Part shown: positions 7,032 to 14,875 of the stretch, one piece after another
How the letters are laid out: every line of letters begins with the position of its first letter
Numbering within the stretch: the stretch's first letter is position 1
NCBI GenBank assembly: GCA_002343455.1
Contig: DDSR01000391.1
Span: forward strand, 1-18,267
Length of the DNA stretch: 18,267 nucleotides
DNA from: Deltaproteobacteria bacterium UBA2385
Lineage (GTDB): Bacteria > Myxococcota_A > UBA796 > UBA2385
Reading direction: 5' to 3'
Made by a program: the position numbers and the translations under genes
Notes under the pieces: generated by a model
Told to the model about the DNA's origin: nothing
What the model saw: the letters and a program-made list of their open reading frames with translations, nothing else
The model's database searches: none

Positions 7032-7888
7032 GCTCCTGCCTCCCCTTTGGCTACCCGACGCCGCACCCGGTCCTCGTCGATCTGCGAGGGCTCCCACTGG
7101 AGTCGGCCCTCCATGCCTCCCGCGACCGTCAGGGCCTCCCCGCTGATGTGCCGGGCCAGCGCGGGGCTGCTGAGGAAGAGCACGCTCTGGGCGATGTCCC
7201 GGGCCGAGGCGAGCTGGCGGAGGGGCATGGTGCGCAGCACCGAGGCGATGCGCCCGGGCTCGTCGAGGGCCTCGCGGGCCATCTCGGTGACGGTCCAGCC
7301 GGGCTGGACCATGTTGACCCGGGCGTAGGGGTCCAGCCGGACGACCTCGTTCTTCAGGCTGGCCATCAGGCCGTGCAGCCCCGCCTTGGCCATGGCGTAG
7401 TCGCTGTGGTGCGCCTCTCCGAAGCGCCCGGCGGTGCTGCCGACGAAGCAGAGCGAGGCGCCGCGCTCATCGGGGCGAGGGCCCAGCCGACGCAGCCCGC
7501 CCATCCAGGCCCGCGCGGTCCAGGCGGCCCCCAGCAGGTTGATCTCCACGGTCTGCTGGACCCGCTCCACGCTGGCCTGGTCCAGGGCCTGGTCCTCCGC
7601 CGGCCAGCGCCCGGCGTTGGCGATGGCGATGTCCACCCGACCGAAGGCCTCGATTCCCCGCTGCACGACCGCCTCCATGGCGGTGGGGTCCCGCACATCC
7701 GCGCGAGCGCAGCGGGCCTGCTCCCCGAAGCCCTCGGCCTCGCAGAAGGCCTCCAGGCGGTCGAGGCCGGTGTGCGCGTGCAGCAGCAGCCGCGCGCCCT
7801 CGGCCGCGAAGGCCCGGGCGAGCTCCCGCCCGATGCCCCCGCTGGCCCCCGTGATCAGCACCACCATCCCATCCAGCGCCGCGTTCAT
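7028..7888 (-). CDS. SDR-family NAD(P)-dependent oxidoreductase (FabG-like short-chain dehydrogenase)
   Basis: This is a cytoplasmic Rossmann-fold oxidoreductase of 286 residues. The cofactor motif TGASGGIG is at 13-20, NAG at 91-93, the structural Asn at 117 (INLLG), the catalytic Ser151 in FVGSTAG, and Tyr164 and Lys168 in YAMAK. The closing segment SGEALTVAGGM is the usual SDR C-terminal signature, followed by about 20 charged residues. The substrate cannot be read from sequence; location before plsX makes a 3-ketoacyl or lipid-related substrate attractive but unproven. Start choice: the ATG at 7888 places the cofactor loop 12 residues in and has GGAGG 5 bp upstream. The longer in-frame extension reads into the previous gene and carries no fold-like sequence. 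One base separates this ATG from the stop of the FG-GAP lipoprotein gene, and its own TGA overlaps the plsX ATG. Confidence 0.94.
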   Translation of the reverse strand: MNAALDGMVVLITGASGGIGRELARAFAAEGARLLLHAHTGLDRLEAFCEAEGFGEQARCARADVRDPTAMEAVVQRGIEAFGRVDIAIANAGRWPAEDQALDQASVERVQQTVEINLLGAAWTARAWMGGLRRLGPRPDERGASLCFVGSTAGRFGEAHHSDYAMAKAGLHGLMASLKNEVVRLDPYARVNMVQPGWTVTEMAREALDEPGRIASVLRTMPLRQLASARDIAQSVLFLSSPALARHISGEALTVAGGMEGRLQWEPSQIDEDRVRRRVAKGEAGA

Positions 7889-7889
7889 C

Positions 7890-9314
7890 TCAGCCTCCCG
7901 TCCAGAGCCATGCGCGTGAACCATCGGGCGCGCCGAGCAGCAGCCCGGTCTCCTGGCCCGCGAACGGAACCGCCACGCCCAGGGCGGCCCCCATCCCGTC
8001 GACGGCGCCCGCGCCGACCCAGCGCTCGTCGACGGCGACGCTGAGCGGGTGCACGCCCTCGACCACCCCACGGATCCGCCAGGCCGCCCCCGAGGAGTCG
8101 TCCTCGCCCGGGGCCCCGATCATCAGCGCGGCGCCCTCGTCGTCCTCCGGCAGCGTCGTCAAGGCCCAGCCCAGGCGCGCATAGCTGTCGCCCAGCACCT
8201 GCCCGTCGGCGAGCGAGGCGTCGACCTCGCCCACCGGGTCGCGAAAGCGCAGCACCTGGCCGGTCTCGGCCCCCGCGACGTCCGAGCCCGGGGCGCCGAC
8301 GAACAGCTCCTGGAGCCCGTCTCCGTCCAGGTCGGCGAGCGCCACCGCGTAGCCCAGCAGGTCGAAGCTCCCGCCCCCGAACATCCAGGCGATCGCCACC
8401 TCGTCGACCGCGACGCTGCCTCGCTCCGCGCCGTCCACCAGCCAGAAGGAGCCCGCCGAGCCCTCGCGGCCGAAGCCCCCGATGGCCAGCTCGTCCAGCC
8501 CGTCGCCGTCGACATCTCCGGCCGCCAGGGCCGCGCCGATCACATCCCCCTCGCCGACCCCGTCCACGCTGAGGGCGGCCTGGTCCTCCAGCGAGCGGTC
8601 GACGCTTCCCTCGGTCGGCAGGAGGTGGACGACCCCGCTGCGGCTGGCCCGACCCTGGGCGAGGCCGCAGCCGATGGCGATCCGGTCCTCGCCCTCGGCG
8701 CGGACCCGGGCGAGGGCCGACCCGCAGTAGGCCCCCTCGGTCTCGCTGACCCAGCTCCAGTCGGCGTCCCCGAAGCTGCCCTGGCCATCGATCGGCCCCA
8801 GGAAGACCGCCACCTCGCCGGCCTTCTCGCCCCCGAGCGCAGAGCGACGCGCCGCCACGAGCAGGTCCTCCTGGCCGTCTCCGTTCAGTTCGGCGGCGAG
8901 CACCGCGCTGCCGGCGCTGTCTCCCGACAGGCGCCCCTCGATCGAGCCCAGCGCCTGGACCCCGCCCTCATCCCACCGGTGCAGCTCGACCTTGCCCGCC
9001 CCGGCCCCCGGCGCGCCCAGCAGCAGCAGGACCGCTCCGTCGGGGCCGAGCCTGCCCGAGCCGAGGGCCCGCCCCAGCTCGCTCTTGCCCTGGCCCTGGA
9101 AGAGCAGGGCGTGATCGAGCGAGTGCTCGTTCTCCCCTGCCCCACCGCCGGTGTCGCCGCCCCCGTCCGTCTCCGCCGCGCCCCCGTCCGTCGCCCCCGT
9201 GCCCCCGTCGGAGGCCCCCGTGTCGGGCTTGCCCTCCCCGCTGTCCAGCCCCTCTCCCGGCGGCTTGCGCGCGCCGCAGGAGAGCAGGGCCAGGGCGAGG
9301 AGCGCGGCGTTCAC
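7890..9314 (-). CDS. FG-GAP (integrin alpha-like) repeat lipoprotein
   Basis: This is a 474-residue predicted outer-membrane or surface lipoprotein of unknown partner. A short hydrophobic signal ends in the lipobox LLSC with Cys13 followed by Gly; no Lys or Arg precedes it. Residues 18-62 form a low-complexity Asp/Gly/Thr linker rich in DGG units, typical of surface lipoproteins in Myxococcota-like bacteria. The rest is a beta-propeller of FG-GAP repeats with Ca-binding loops: ELNGDGQED at 142-150, DVDGDGLDE at 267-275 and DLDGDGLQE at 328-336. Each loop is followed by LLVAA, LAIGG or LFVGAPG strands, and further blades end in GAPG or GAPD. Such propellers bind ligands or other proteins; no catalytic motif is visible. 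The start is GTG 9314, whose GTGA overlaps the aminopeptidase stop by 4 bp. No good ribosome site precedes it, so translation probably depends on coupling. Confidence 0.9.
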   Translation of the reverse strand: MNAALLALALLSCGARKPPGEGLDSGEGKPDTGASDGGTGATDGGAAETDGGGDTGGGAGENEHSLDHALLFQGQGKSELGRALGSGRLGPDGAVLLLLGAPGAGAGKVELHRWDEGGVQALGSIEGRLSGDSAGSAVLAAELNGDGQEDLLVAARRSALGGEKAGEVAVFLGPIDGQGSFGDADWSWVSETEGAYCGSALARVRAEGEDRIAIGCGLAQGRASRSGVVHLLPTEGSVDRSLEDQAALSVDGVGEGDVIGAALAAGDVDGDGLDELAIGGFGREGSAGSFWLVDGAERGSVAVDEVAIAWMFGGGSFDLLGYAVALADLDGDGLQELFVGAPGSDVAGAETGQVLRFRDPVGEVDASLADGQVLGDSYARLGWALTTLPEDDEGAALMIGAPGEDDSSGAAWRIRGVVEGVHPLSVAVDERWVGAGAVDGMGAALGVAVPFAGQETGLLLGAPDGSRAWLWTGG

Positions 9315-11971
9315 GTCCCGGTCGCCGGAGCCGCCTCGAAGCGGTCGAGGCGGTCGCGCAGGGCCTCGCCGTCCTTGCGGACCTTCTCCAGCGCGCTGCG
9401 GAGCTCGTCGACGGGCTGCTCGGCGCCCTTGGCCAGCCGCCGGCTGGCTTCGTAGGCGGTCCGGCGCAGGCGTCCCTCCAAGGCGGTGGCGTGGATCTCC
9501 TGCAGCAGCGGGACGGCCCGCGCGTCGCCCGCCCCGCCCAGGGCGGTGATGCTGGTCCAGGCCACCCGCCAGCTGCTGTCGCGGGCCAGGGTCGACAGCC
9601 GCTCCACGGCGGTCAGCCGCAACGCCTTGTCCGCCCCTGCCAGCCGCCCGATCCCGCTGGCGGCGGCGGCGCGGGCCCGCTCCCCATGGGAGGGATCGCT
9701 GAGGCCGATCAGCAGGGGGAGGGCCGCCGCGCGGCGGCTGCGGGCGAGGCCGTCGGTGGCCCGCTGGCGCAGGATCTCGGCCCAGGAGGGGCGGTCGAGC
9801 GCGTCGACCAGCAGCTGGAAGAGCGCGTCCGCGTCGGCGCCCGCCGGGAGGACCGCCTCGCCGGCGTCGGCGCGGGCGATCAGCCCCCCCACGGCCTGCA
9901 GGGCGGCGCCCTCCACCATGATGCTGGCGTCGCCCTCGATGGCGAGGTCGATCAGGGCGCGGTTGTGCTCGGCCGGAGCGCTGGAGCCCATCGCCTCGAC
10001 CGCGGCGCGGCGCACGCGCGGGTCGGTGTCGGACAAGGCGTCCCGCACCGCCTCCTGCGCCACCTGGCCGCCGCGCTTGCCGAGCAGGCCGACCAGCTCG
10101 ACTCGCACGCCGTAGCTGGGCTCGCTGGCCAGCGCCGCCACAAGGGCCCCGATGGCCAGGGGGTTGCCGTCCTCGGCCAGCGCCCGCGCCGCGCGGATCC
10201 GACCGACCACGCCCTGGCCCTGGTTCAGGGCCGAGATCAGCCAGTCCCGGGGCGCCTTGACCGAGAGATCGGCCAGCAGCTGGAAGCCGGGGTCGACCTC
10301 GACCCGCTCGGGCGCCACCGGACAGGGCAGGTAGAAGCCCGCCGTGCGTCGTCGCACCGGCAGCCGGTGCTCCTGGCGCTCGCCGCCGACCACCACGACC
10401 ACGGGGAGGTCAAAGGCGAAACACTCGGCGACGAGGTGCTCGGGATCACCCTGGACGGGACCCGCCGCCTGGCTCTGCTCGACCTGGACCTGCAAGAGCC
10501 CCTTGTCGTGCGAGAGGCTGACCTTGAGCTCGGGATGCCCCGCACCCCAGATCCACTGGCGGAAGAAGCGGTCCAGGTTGCGGCCGCTGGCCTGCTCCAT
10601 CGCCCGCTGGAAGTCCAAGGTGTGGACCCCGCCGCCGCCGTGGCGGTGCAGGTAGGCGGCCGTGCCCGCCCAGAAGGCCTCGGCCCCCAGCTCGGCCCGC
10701 AGGGTCCGCAGGACCAGCGAACCCTTCTCGTACAGGTGCCGGTCGAAGACGTCGATCGGCTCGCGGAAGCGGTAGCTGACGATCGCCCGGCGGTAGCGAC
10801 CGCCGTCCTCGTCCAGGTAGTTCGACAGGGCCGTCCAGGCGTGCAGATCCGCCCGCTCCTGGCCCTCGGCGTGCTCCTTCCAGAGCTGCTCGCTGAAGGT
10901 GGCCCAGCCCTCGTTCAGCCAGCCCTGGCTCCAGTCCTGGCAGGTCACCAGGTCGCCGAACCACTGGTGCATCAGCTCGTGGACGATCAGGTCGTCGAAC
11001 TCCACGTCCAGGGCGGCCCGCTCGTCGGTCAGGACGACATCGGTCAGGGTCGTGGCGGCGACGTTCTCCATCCCGCCGAAGATGAAGTCGTGCACCACGA
11101 CCTGGTCGTACCGAGGCCAGGGGTAGGCCCGGCCCAGCCGCTGCGAGAGGAAGGCCATCATCGCCGGGGTGCGCCCGAAGACCCGCCGCACCAGGCCCGC
11201 GTCGGTCGGCATGCCCTCCTGGTCCAGCTCGGGCACGAGGTAGCGCACCGGCCGGCCGTCGACGGCGCCGTCCTCGACCACCTGCAGCCGGGCCACGATC
11301 ACGCTGAGCAGGTAGGCCGGCATGGGCTCGGCCTGCTGCCAGGTCCAGGTGTCGGCCTGCCGCGAGACCAGGGAGCCGTTGCTGACGACGGTCCAGGCCT
11401 GGGGCTGGGGCTGCCGGATCCGGACGGTGATGCCCCAGGGGTGCTTGACCCCCGGGTGGTCCAGGCAGGGCACGATGAAGTGGGCGTCCTGGTCCTGGCA
11501 CTGGGTCCAGGCCATCTCCTGGCGCCGCGGGTGCGCCGGGGTCGGGCCGGTGAAATACATCCCGCGCACGGGCGAGCCCCGGTACCGCACCTCGACCACA
11601 CCGCCCTGGGGAGGGAGGCCGGCGATGCGCAGGCTGCCGTCGCCGTAGCGGTAGGAGAGGGGGCTGCCGTCCTCGGCCAGGACCGAGTCGACCGAGACAT
11701 CGTCCAAGTCGAGCCGCACCTCGCCCAGGCCGGTCGGCAGGGGCCGGATCTCCAGGCGCGCCTGACCCAGGAGCTGGCGGGCGACCGGATCGACGTCCAG
11801 CTCGACGTCGACCCGAGCCAGGACGAAGCCCTGGTCGGGCGCGTAGACCGGCTCGGCCCCGGGCTCGGGGAAGGCCGAGGGGCCCGAGGCGAGCGCGATC
11901 AGCCCCCCGCAGCGGGCTTCGGCGAGGACCTGACACGCCGTGCTGCCACGGAGCTGAGAACGAGTAGCCAC
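9311..11971 (-). CDS. M1-family zinc aminopeptidase with C-terminal HEAT repeats
   Basis: This 886-residue predicted metallo-aminopeptidase removes N-terminal residues from peptides. It has an N-terminal beta-domain (about 43-235), then the substrate-anchoring GGMEN at 299-303, the zinc motif HELMH at 331-335, the third ligand Glu354 in NEGWATF and the transition-state Tyr414 in LYEKGS. A beta-sandwich (about 480-570) follows. Residues 580-850 are helical HEAT-type repeats (for example DPRVRRAAVEAMG), which replace the usual C-terminal helical domain. The last 30 residues look like a coiled coil (ELRSALEKVRKDGEALRDR). This layout recalls the M1-plus-HEAT proteins related to eukaryotic TAF2, but here all catalytic residues are kept. 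The GTG start at 11971 has GGAG 6 bp upstream; a CCCC/GGGG pairing could partly mask it. No clear signal peptide is seen, so its location is uncertain. It is 47 bp after the DUF429-like gene. Confidence 0.94.
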   Translation of the reverse strand: MATRSQLRGSTACQVLAEARCGGLIALASGPSAFPEPGAEPVYAPDQGFVLARVDVELDVDPVARQLLGQARLEIRPLPTGLGEVRLDLDDVSVDSVLAEDGSPLSYRYGDGSLRIAGLPPQGGVVEVRYRGSPVRGMYFTGPTPAHPRRQEMAWTQCQDQDAHFIVPCLDHPGVKHPWGITVRIRQPQPQAWTVVSNGSLVSRQADTWTWQQAEPMPAYLLSVIVARLQVVEDGAVDGRPVRYLVPELDQEGMPTDAGLVRRVFGRTPAMMAFLSQRLGRAYPWPRYDQVVVHDFIFGGMENVAATTLTDVVLTDERAALDVEFDDLIVHELMHQWFGDLVTCQDWSQGWLNEGWATFSEQLWKEHAEGQERADLHAWTALSNYLDEDGGRYRRAIVSYRFREPIDVFDRHLYEKGSLVLRTLRAELGAEAFWAGTAAYLHRHGGGGVHTLDFQRAMEQASGRNLDRFFRQWIWGAGHPELKVSLSHDKGLLQVQVEQSQAAGPVQGDPEHLVAECFAFDLPVVVVVGGERQEHRLPVRRRTAGFYLPCPVAPERVEVDPGFQLLADLSVKAPRDWLISALNQGQGVVGRIRAARALAEDGNPLAIGALVAALASEPSYGVRVELVGLLGKRGGQVAQEAVRDALSDTDPRVRRAAVEAMGSSAPAEHNRALIDLAIEGDASIMVEGAALQAVGGLIARADAGEAVLPAGADADALFQLLVDALDRPSWAEILRQRATDGLARSRRAAALPLLIGLSDPSHGERARAAAASGIGRLAGADKALRLTAVERLSTLARDSSWRVAWTSITALGGAGDARAVPLLQEIHATALEGRLRRTAYEASRRLAKGAEQPVDELRSALEKVRKDGEALRDRLDRFEAAPATGT

Positions 11972-11995
11972 GGGTCACTCCCCGGAGGGGCGGGT

Positions 11996-12017
11996 GCGAT
12001 GAGGTCTTGCGATGAGG
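11996..12017. repeat. Two 9-bp direct repeats (GCGATGAGG) after the DUF429-like gene
   Basis: GCGATGAGG occurs at 11996-12004 and 12009-12017 with a 13-bp period, inside the 47-bp spacer between the DUF429-like stop and the aminopeptidase start. It is short and could be chance; it is the only spacer of notable length within the seven-gene chain. Confidence 0.3.
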
Positions 12018-12018
12018 G

Positions 12019-12786
12019 TCAGCGAGGCTCGAGCATGCGGCCGGTCGGCAGGAGCACGTAGCCGTCGTTCATGTCGCCGAAGAAGGCGCAGGACTCGGGG
12101 CCCCGGACGTCGAGGAAGGCCGCCGTGTAGGCACACAGCACCGCCTCGAGCTGCTCTTCGAGCTCGCCCACCCGGCTGCCGTTGCTGGAGGGCAGATCCG
12201 CCTCGACCAGGGCCTGGAGCGCGTCGCTGGGGTTGAGGGCGGGCACGGCGTCGTCCAGCTTCTCGACCATCAGCTCGCGGAAGCGCGCCACCGCGTCCTT
12301 GCGGGTGCCCACCGGGCCCGACTTCAGCTTGATCGGGCGCTCCAGGTCGAAGAGGAGGACCTGGGTCGGCTGGTTGAAGGTCTCGACGATGCGGTCGCCC
12401 TCGGCCGTGGGGTCCAGGTCGAAGCCCATCCGCTGCAAGGCCCCGCTGATGGTCCGCGGGTGCGAGGCGTTGGCGATGTTGACGTGGTACTCGTCGAGCT
12501 GGTTGGCGGCGAAGTGCTCGTGCAGCGCGAGGTCGCAGCTGCGCTGGCCGCCGGAGTTCTCGACCACCAGCGGCGCGTTGACCGCCAGGATGCAGCCGTT
12601 ACGCCCGCGGCTGCGCGCCACCCAGGCGAGGATGTCCTCGTGGGCGCGGAGCGAGACCGTCGACTTCAGGGTCAAGGTGCCGTCTTCGTCTGCCTCCATG
12701 ATGGCCCCGCCCGAGCTCTTGCGGGGAGCCCAGGCCAGATCGAGGCCGAGGTATCGAGGGGATCGAAACTTCTGGGAGCGCGTCAC
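12019..12786 (-). CDS. DUF429-like protein (predicted RNase H-fold)
   Basis: This is a 255-residue cytoplasmic protein of uncertain function. The N-terminal strand YLGLDLAWAP (12-21, Asp16), the block ILAVNAPLVVENSGGQRSCD (66-85), and the following helix with HEH and VETFNQP fit the DUF429 family, a predicted RNase H-like nuclease fold. The family usually reads IDAPL in the second block; this protein has VNAPL with Asn70. That changes a likely metal-binding acid, so nuclease activity is doubtful. The C-terminal part contains a second conserved-looking segment, GELEEQLEAVLCAYTAAF, also typical of the family, and ends near GDMNDGYVLLPTG. The GTG start at 12786 forms a GTGA overlap with the stop of the aldehyde dehydrogenase gene, and GGAAGG lies about 4 bp upstream. 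Family assignment is by motif recall; I would rate it fairly but not fully sure. Confidence 0.82.
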   Translation of the reverse strand: MTRSQKFRSPRYLGLDLAWAPRKSSGGAIMEADEDGTLTLKSTVSLRAHEDILAWVARSRGRNGCILAVNAPLVVENSGGQRSCDLALHEHFAANQLDEYHVNIANASHPRTISGALQRMGFDLDPTAEGDRIVETFNQPTQVLLFDLERPIKLKSGPVGTRKDAVARFRELMVEKLDDAVPALNPSDALQALVEADLPSSNGSRVGELEEQLEAVLCAYTAAFLDVRGPESCAFFGDMNDGYVLLPTGRMLEPR

Positions 12787-14333
12787 AAGTCCTTCCAGCG
12801 GGCAGTGAAGCCTGATAGCGCGCCACGCAGGCCCGGCAACTTCGCCCCGCCCTCACGTTGCAGCTCGATCAGGCCACGGCTGAGGCGCTCGAGCGCCTCG
12901 TTGTAGGGGAACCACCACATCTCGTGCGGTTGGGAGAGGGCGTCGACCACCACGGTGCGTGGTCGAACCATATGGTAGAGGGCGAAGCGCGAGTTGGTCA
13001 CGCCGCCTCCGGTCTCGCCGGGGCCGCCCCAGGTGCCCTGCGGGAGGGCGCCGGTGAAGGCGTGGTTGTTGACGGTGACCACGCCCGCCCGCAGGCCCAG
13101 GCCGATGGTCTCGCCAAGGTCCAGGTCACGGGTCCAGACCGAGGCGGTCAAGGCGTAGGGCGTCTCGTCGGCCAGCCGGATCGCCTCGTCGAGGTCATCG
13201 AAGGAGCGGATGGGGAGCAGGGGCCCGAAGCTCTCCTCGCGCATCAAGCGCATCGTCGGCGAGACGTCGGCCAGCACGGTGGGCTCGTGGAACCAGCCGG
13301 GACCCGGGGCCCCACCGCCGCAGACCAGGGTGGCGCCCCCGGCCAGGGCCTCGGCGACGTGCTCCTGCACCAGGGCCAGCTGGGCCGGGGTGATCAGCGG
13401 GCCCACGTCCCGCAGGGGTCGGAGCCGCTCGACCCGGGCCTTCAGCTTGGCAAGGAAGCTCGGGTAGATCGAGGCGTGCACGAAGCAGCGCTCGATGGCG
13501 GCGCAGTTCTGCCCCCCGAAGGCGAAGGCGGCCCAGGCGATGCCCTCGACGGCGCGGTCCAGGTCGGCGTCGGCCAGGACGATCGCGGCGTCCTTGCCGC
13601 CCAGCTCCAGCGAGCAGGGCAGGAAGCGCTCGGCGCAGCGCAGGTTGACCGCCCGCCCGGTGCGCACGCTGCCGGTGAAGAAGACCGCGTCGACGCCCGC
13701 GTCGATCACCGCCTGGCCCCAGCGACCGTCCCCCTGGACGACCTGGACGAGGCCCTCGGGCAGGCAGCCTCGCATCAGCTCCAGCAGCAGCTCCGCCGTG
13801 CGCGGGCTGTGCTCGCTGGGCTTCCAGACGACGGCGTTGCCGGCCAGCAGAGCCGGGACGATGGCCCGCAAGGGGATCGCCACCGGCAGGTTCCATGGGC
13901 TGATCAGGCCGATCACGCCGACGGCGTCGAGCTGCACCCGGCCGGTCTTGCGCGGGTAGTTGATCGGGCTGAGGTCCAGCGGCAGCGAGATCAGCAGATC
14001 GTCGATCTGGCTGAGCCACCACTGGAACAGGTCGTGGTTGGCCACCACCTCGCTGGTCCAGGCCTCGCCCGCTGGACGCCCGCACTCCTCGGCCAGCAGC
14101 GCGACGATGCGCGGACCCGCCTCCAGGAAGGCCTGGTGCAGGGCCGCGACCGCCTGCTTTCGGGCCGCCAGGGGCCGTTCGCGCCAGGCCAGGCCGGCCT
14201 CCCGCGCCTGCTGGACCCGGTCGCCCACGAGCTCGAGCGCCTGCACCGGCACCTGGGCCACCTCGGCCGCCGTCCGGGGGTCGAGGCAAGAGAGGTAGAG
14301 GCCCGTCGGCCCGTCGCAGAGCAGCCCAGCCAT
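12783..14333 (-). CDS. NAD(P)-dependent aldehyde dehydrogenase family protein
   Basis: This 516-residue cytoplasmic enzyme oxidises an aldehyde to the acid. All core motifs are present: PWNLP with Asn148, KPSEHSP with Lys171, FTGSVRTGR at 219-227 (cofactor loop), LELGGKD with general base Glu243, GGQNCAAIER with nucleophile Cys277 and EESFGPLLPI with Glu367. Substrate specificity (succinate semialdehyde, long-chain or other) is not readable. The last 55 residues, including MWWFPYNEALERLSRGLIEL, form an extension beyond the standard fold. The ATG at 14333 is chosen because the domain begins soon after it, GAGG sits 8 bp upstream, and it shares one base with the stop of the upstream membrane-protein gene (TGATG). 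The longer in-frame extension is a shadow of that gene. Its own TGA overlaps the DUF429-like GTG by 4 bp. Confidence 0.95.
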   Translation of the reverse strand: MAGLLCDGPTGLYLSCLDPRTAAEVAQVPVQALELVGDRVQQAREAGLAWRERPLAARKQAVAALHQAFLEAGPRIVALLAEECGRPAGEAWTSEVVANHDLFQWWLSQIDDLLISLPLDLSPINYPRKTGRVQLDAVGVIGLISPWNLPVAIPLRAIVPALLAGNAVVWKPSEHSPRTAELLLELMRGCLPEGLVQVVQGDGRWGQAVIDAGVDAVFFTGSVRTGRAVNLRCAERFLPCSLELGGKDAAIVLADADLDRAVEGIAWAAFAFGGQNCAAIERCFVHASIYPSFLAKLKARVERLRPLRDVGPLITPAQLALVQEHVAEALAGGATLVCGGGAPGPGWFHEPTVLADVSPTMRLMREESFGPLLPIRSFDDLDEAIRLADETPYALTASVWTRDLDLGETIGLGLRAGVVTVNNHAFTGALPQGTWGGPGETGGGVTNSRFALYHMVRPRTVVVDALSQPHEMWWFPYNEALERLSRGLIELQREGGAKLPGLRGALSGFTARWKDL

Positions 14334-14875
14334 CAGGCCGGCCTCAAGCGCTGACCGGCTCGAAAGAGCAGGACCGCGGGCACGATGAAGGCCATCACGA
14401 AGACCACGCCCAGCAGGTTGAAGCCTGCGGCGATGGCGCTCTGCGGCAGGGGGGTCGCGGTGCCTTGCAGCCACTGGGCGTAGCTGCCGACCACCTGGTA
14501 ACGATCCAGGGTCAGCCACCACAGGCTGCCCAGCAGGAGCAGGCCGCTGCCCAGGGTCAGCCAGGCCGAAGTCCGCGACCCGCGCTGCAGGAAGACCGCA
14601 GTCAGGGTGTGGGCGCAGCCCGCGGCGAGCAGGCAGGCCAGCACGAAGACGGCGTGCACGGCCCAGAGCGGCAGAGACAGCTGCTCGACGGGGACGAAGT
14701 AGTTGAGCATCCAGTCGGGCGCCTTCCAGGCCGCCCAGCCGACCCCGAGCGAGTAGAGCAGCGCGAACAGCAGCGAGGCGTGCAGGCTGGGGCCGAACGG
14801 GTCCGGGCGGCGCGCGACCAGGGAGGGCCGGGCGACCAGGGCGAAGGCGGCGCCTGCGATGAAGGCGGTGGGCAC
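14333..14875 (-). CDS. Hypothetical five-helix integral membrane protein
   Basis: I do not recognise this family. The 180 residues contain about five hydrophobic segments: 2-20, 33-50, 68-96, 104-123 and 147-171. Arg/Lys-rich turns lie at 16-23 and 97-101 and at the C-terminus (RAGQRLRP). No catalytic or cofactor motif is visible; His74, Cys81, Cys87 and His89 lie in the third segment. The assigned start is GTG 14875, but the frame stays open upstream to a stop near 14957 without an ATG, and the strong GGAGG ribosome site (about 14897-14901) is 21 bp away, so the true N-terminus may differ. It is the first gene of the tightly packed minus-strand chain, and its stop shares a base with the aldehyde dehydrogenase ATG. 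Reality as a gene is supported by the hydrophobic pattern and the junction. Confidence 0.75.
   Translation of the reverse strand: MPTAFIAGAAFALVARPSLVARRPDPFGPSLHASLLFALLYSLGVGWAAWKAPDWMLNYFVPVEQLSLPLWAVHAVFVLACLLAAGCAHTLTAVFLQRGSRTSAWLTLGSGLLLLGSLWWLTLDRYQVVGSYAQWLQGTATPLPQSAIAAGFNLLGVVFVMAFIVPAVLLFRAGQRLRPA

Noticed and set aside
7889..8071. N-terminal extension of the SDR dehydrogenase upstream of ATG 7888
   Set aside because: It reads into the FG-GAP gene in another frame, is Arg/Ser/Pro-rich, and the internal ATG has a good ribosome site and correct domain spacing.
8384..8396. GGCGATCGCC palindrome inside the FG-GAP gene, similar to the twin palindromes
   Set aside because: It lies in coding sequence, lacks the flanking CCG/CGG and is unpaired, so chance in GC-rich DNA is enough.
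8049..9455. Plus-strand open frame of 468 codons opposite the FG-GAP lipoprotein
   Set aside because: The minus strand shows a lipobox and repeated Ca-binding FG-GAP loops; the plus product is low-complexity shadow.
9491..12061. Plus-strand open frame of 856 codons opposite the M1 aminopeptidase
   Set aside because: The aminopeptidase has GGMEN and HELMH plus the distal Glu; the opposite frame has no motifs.
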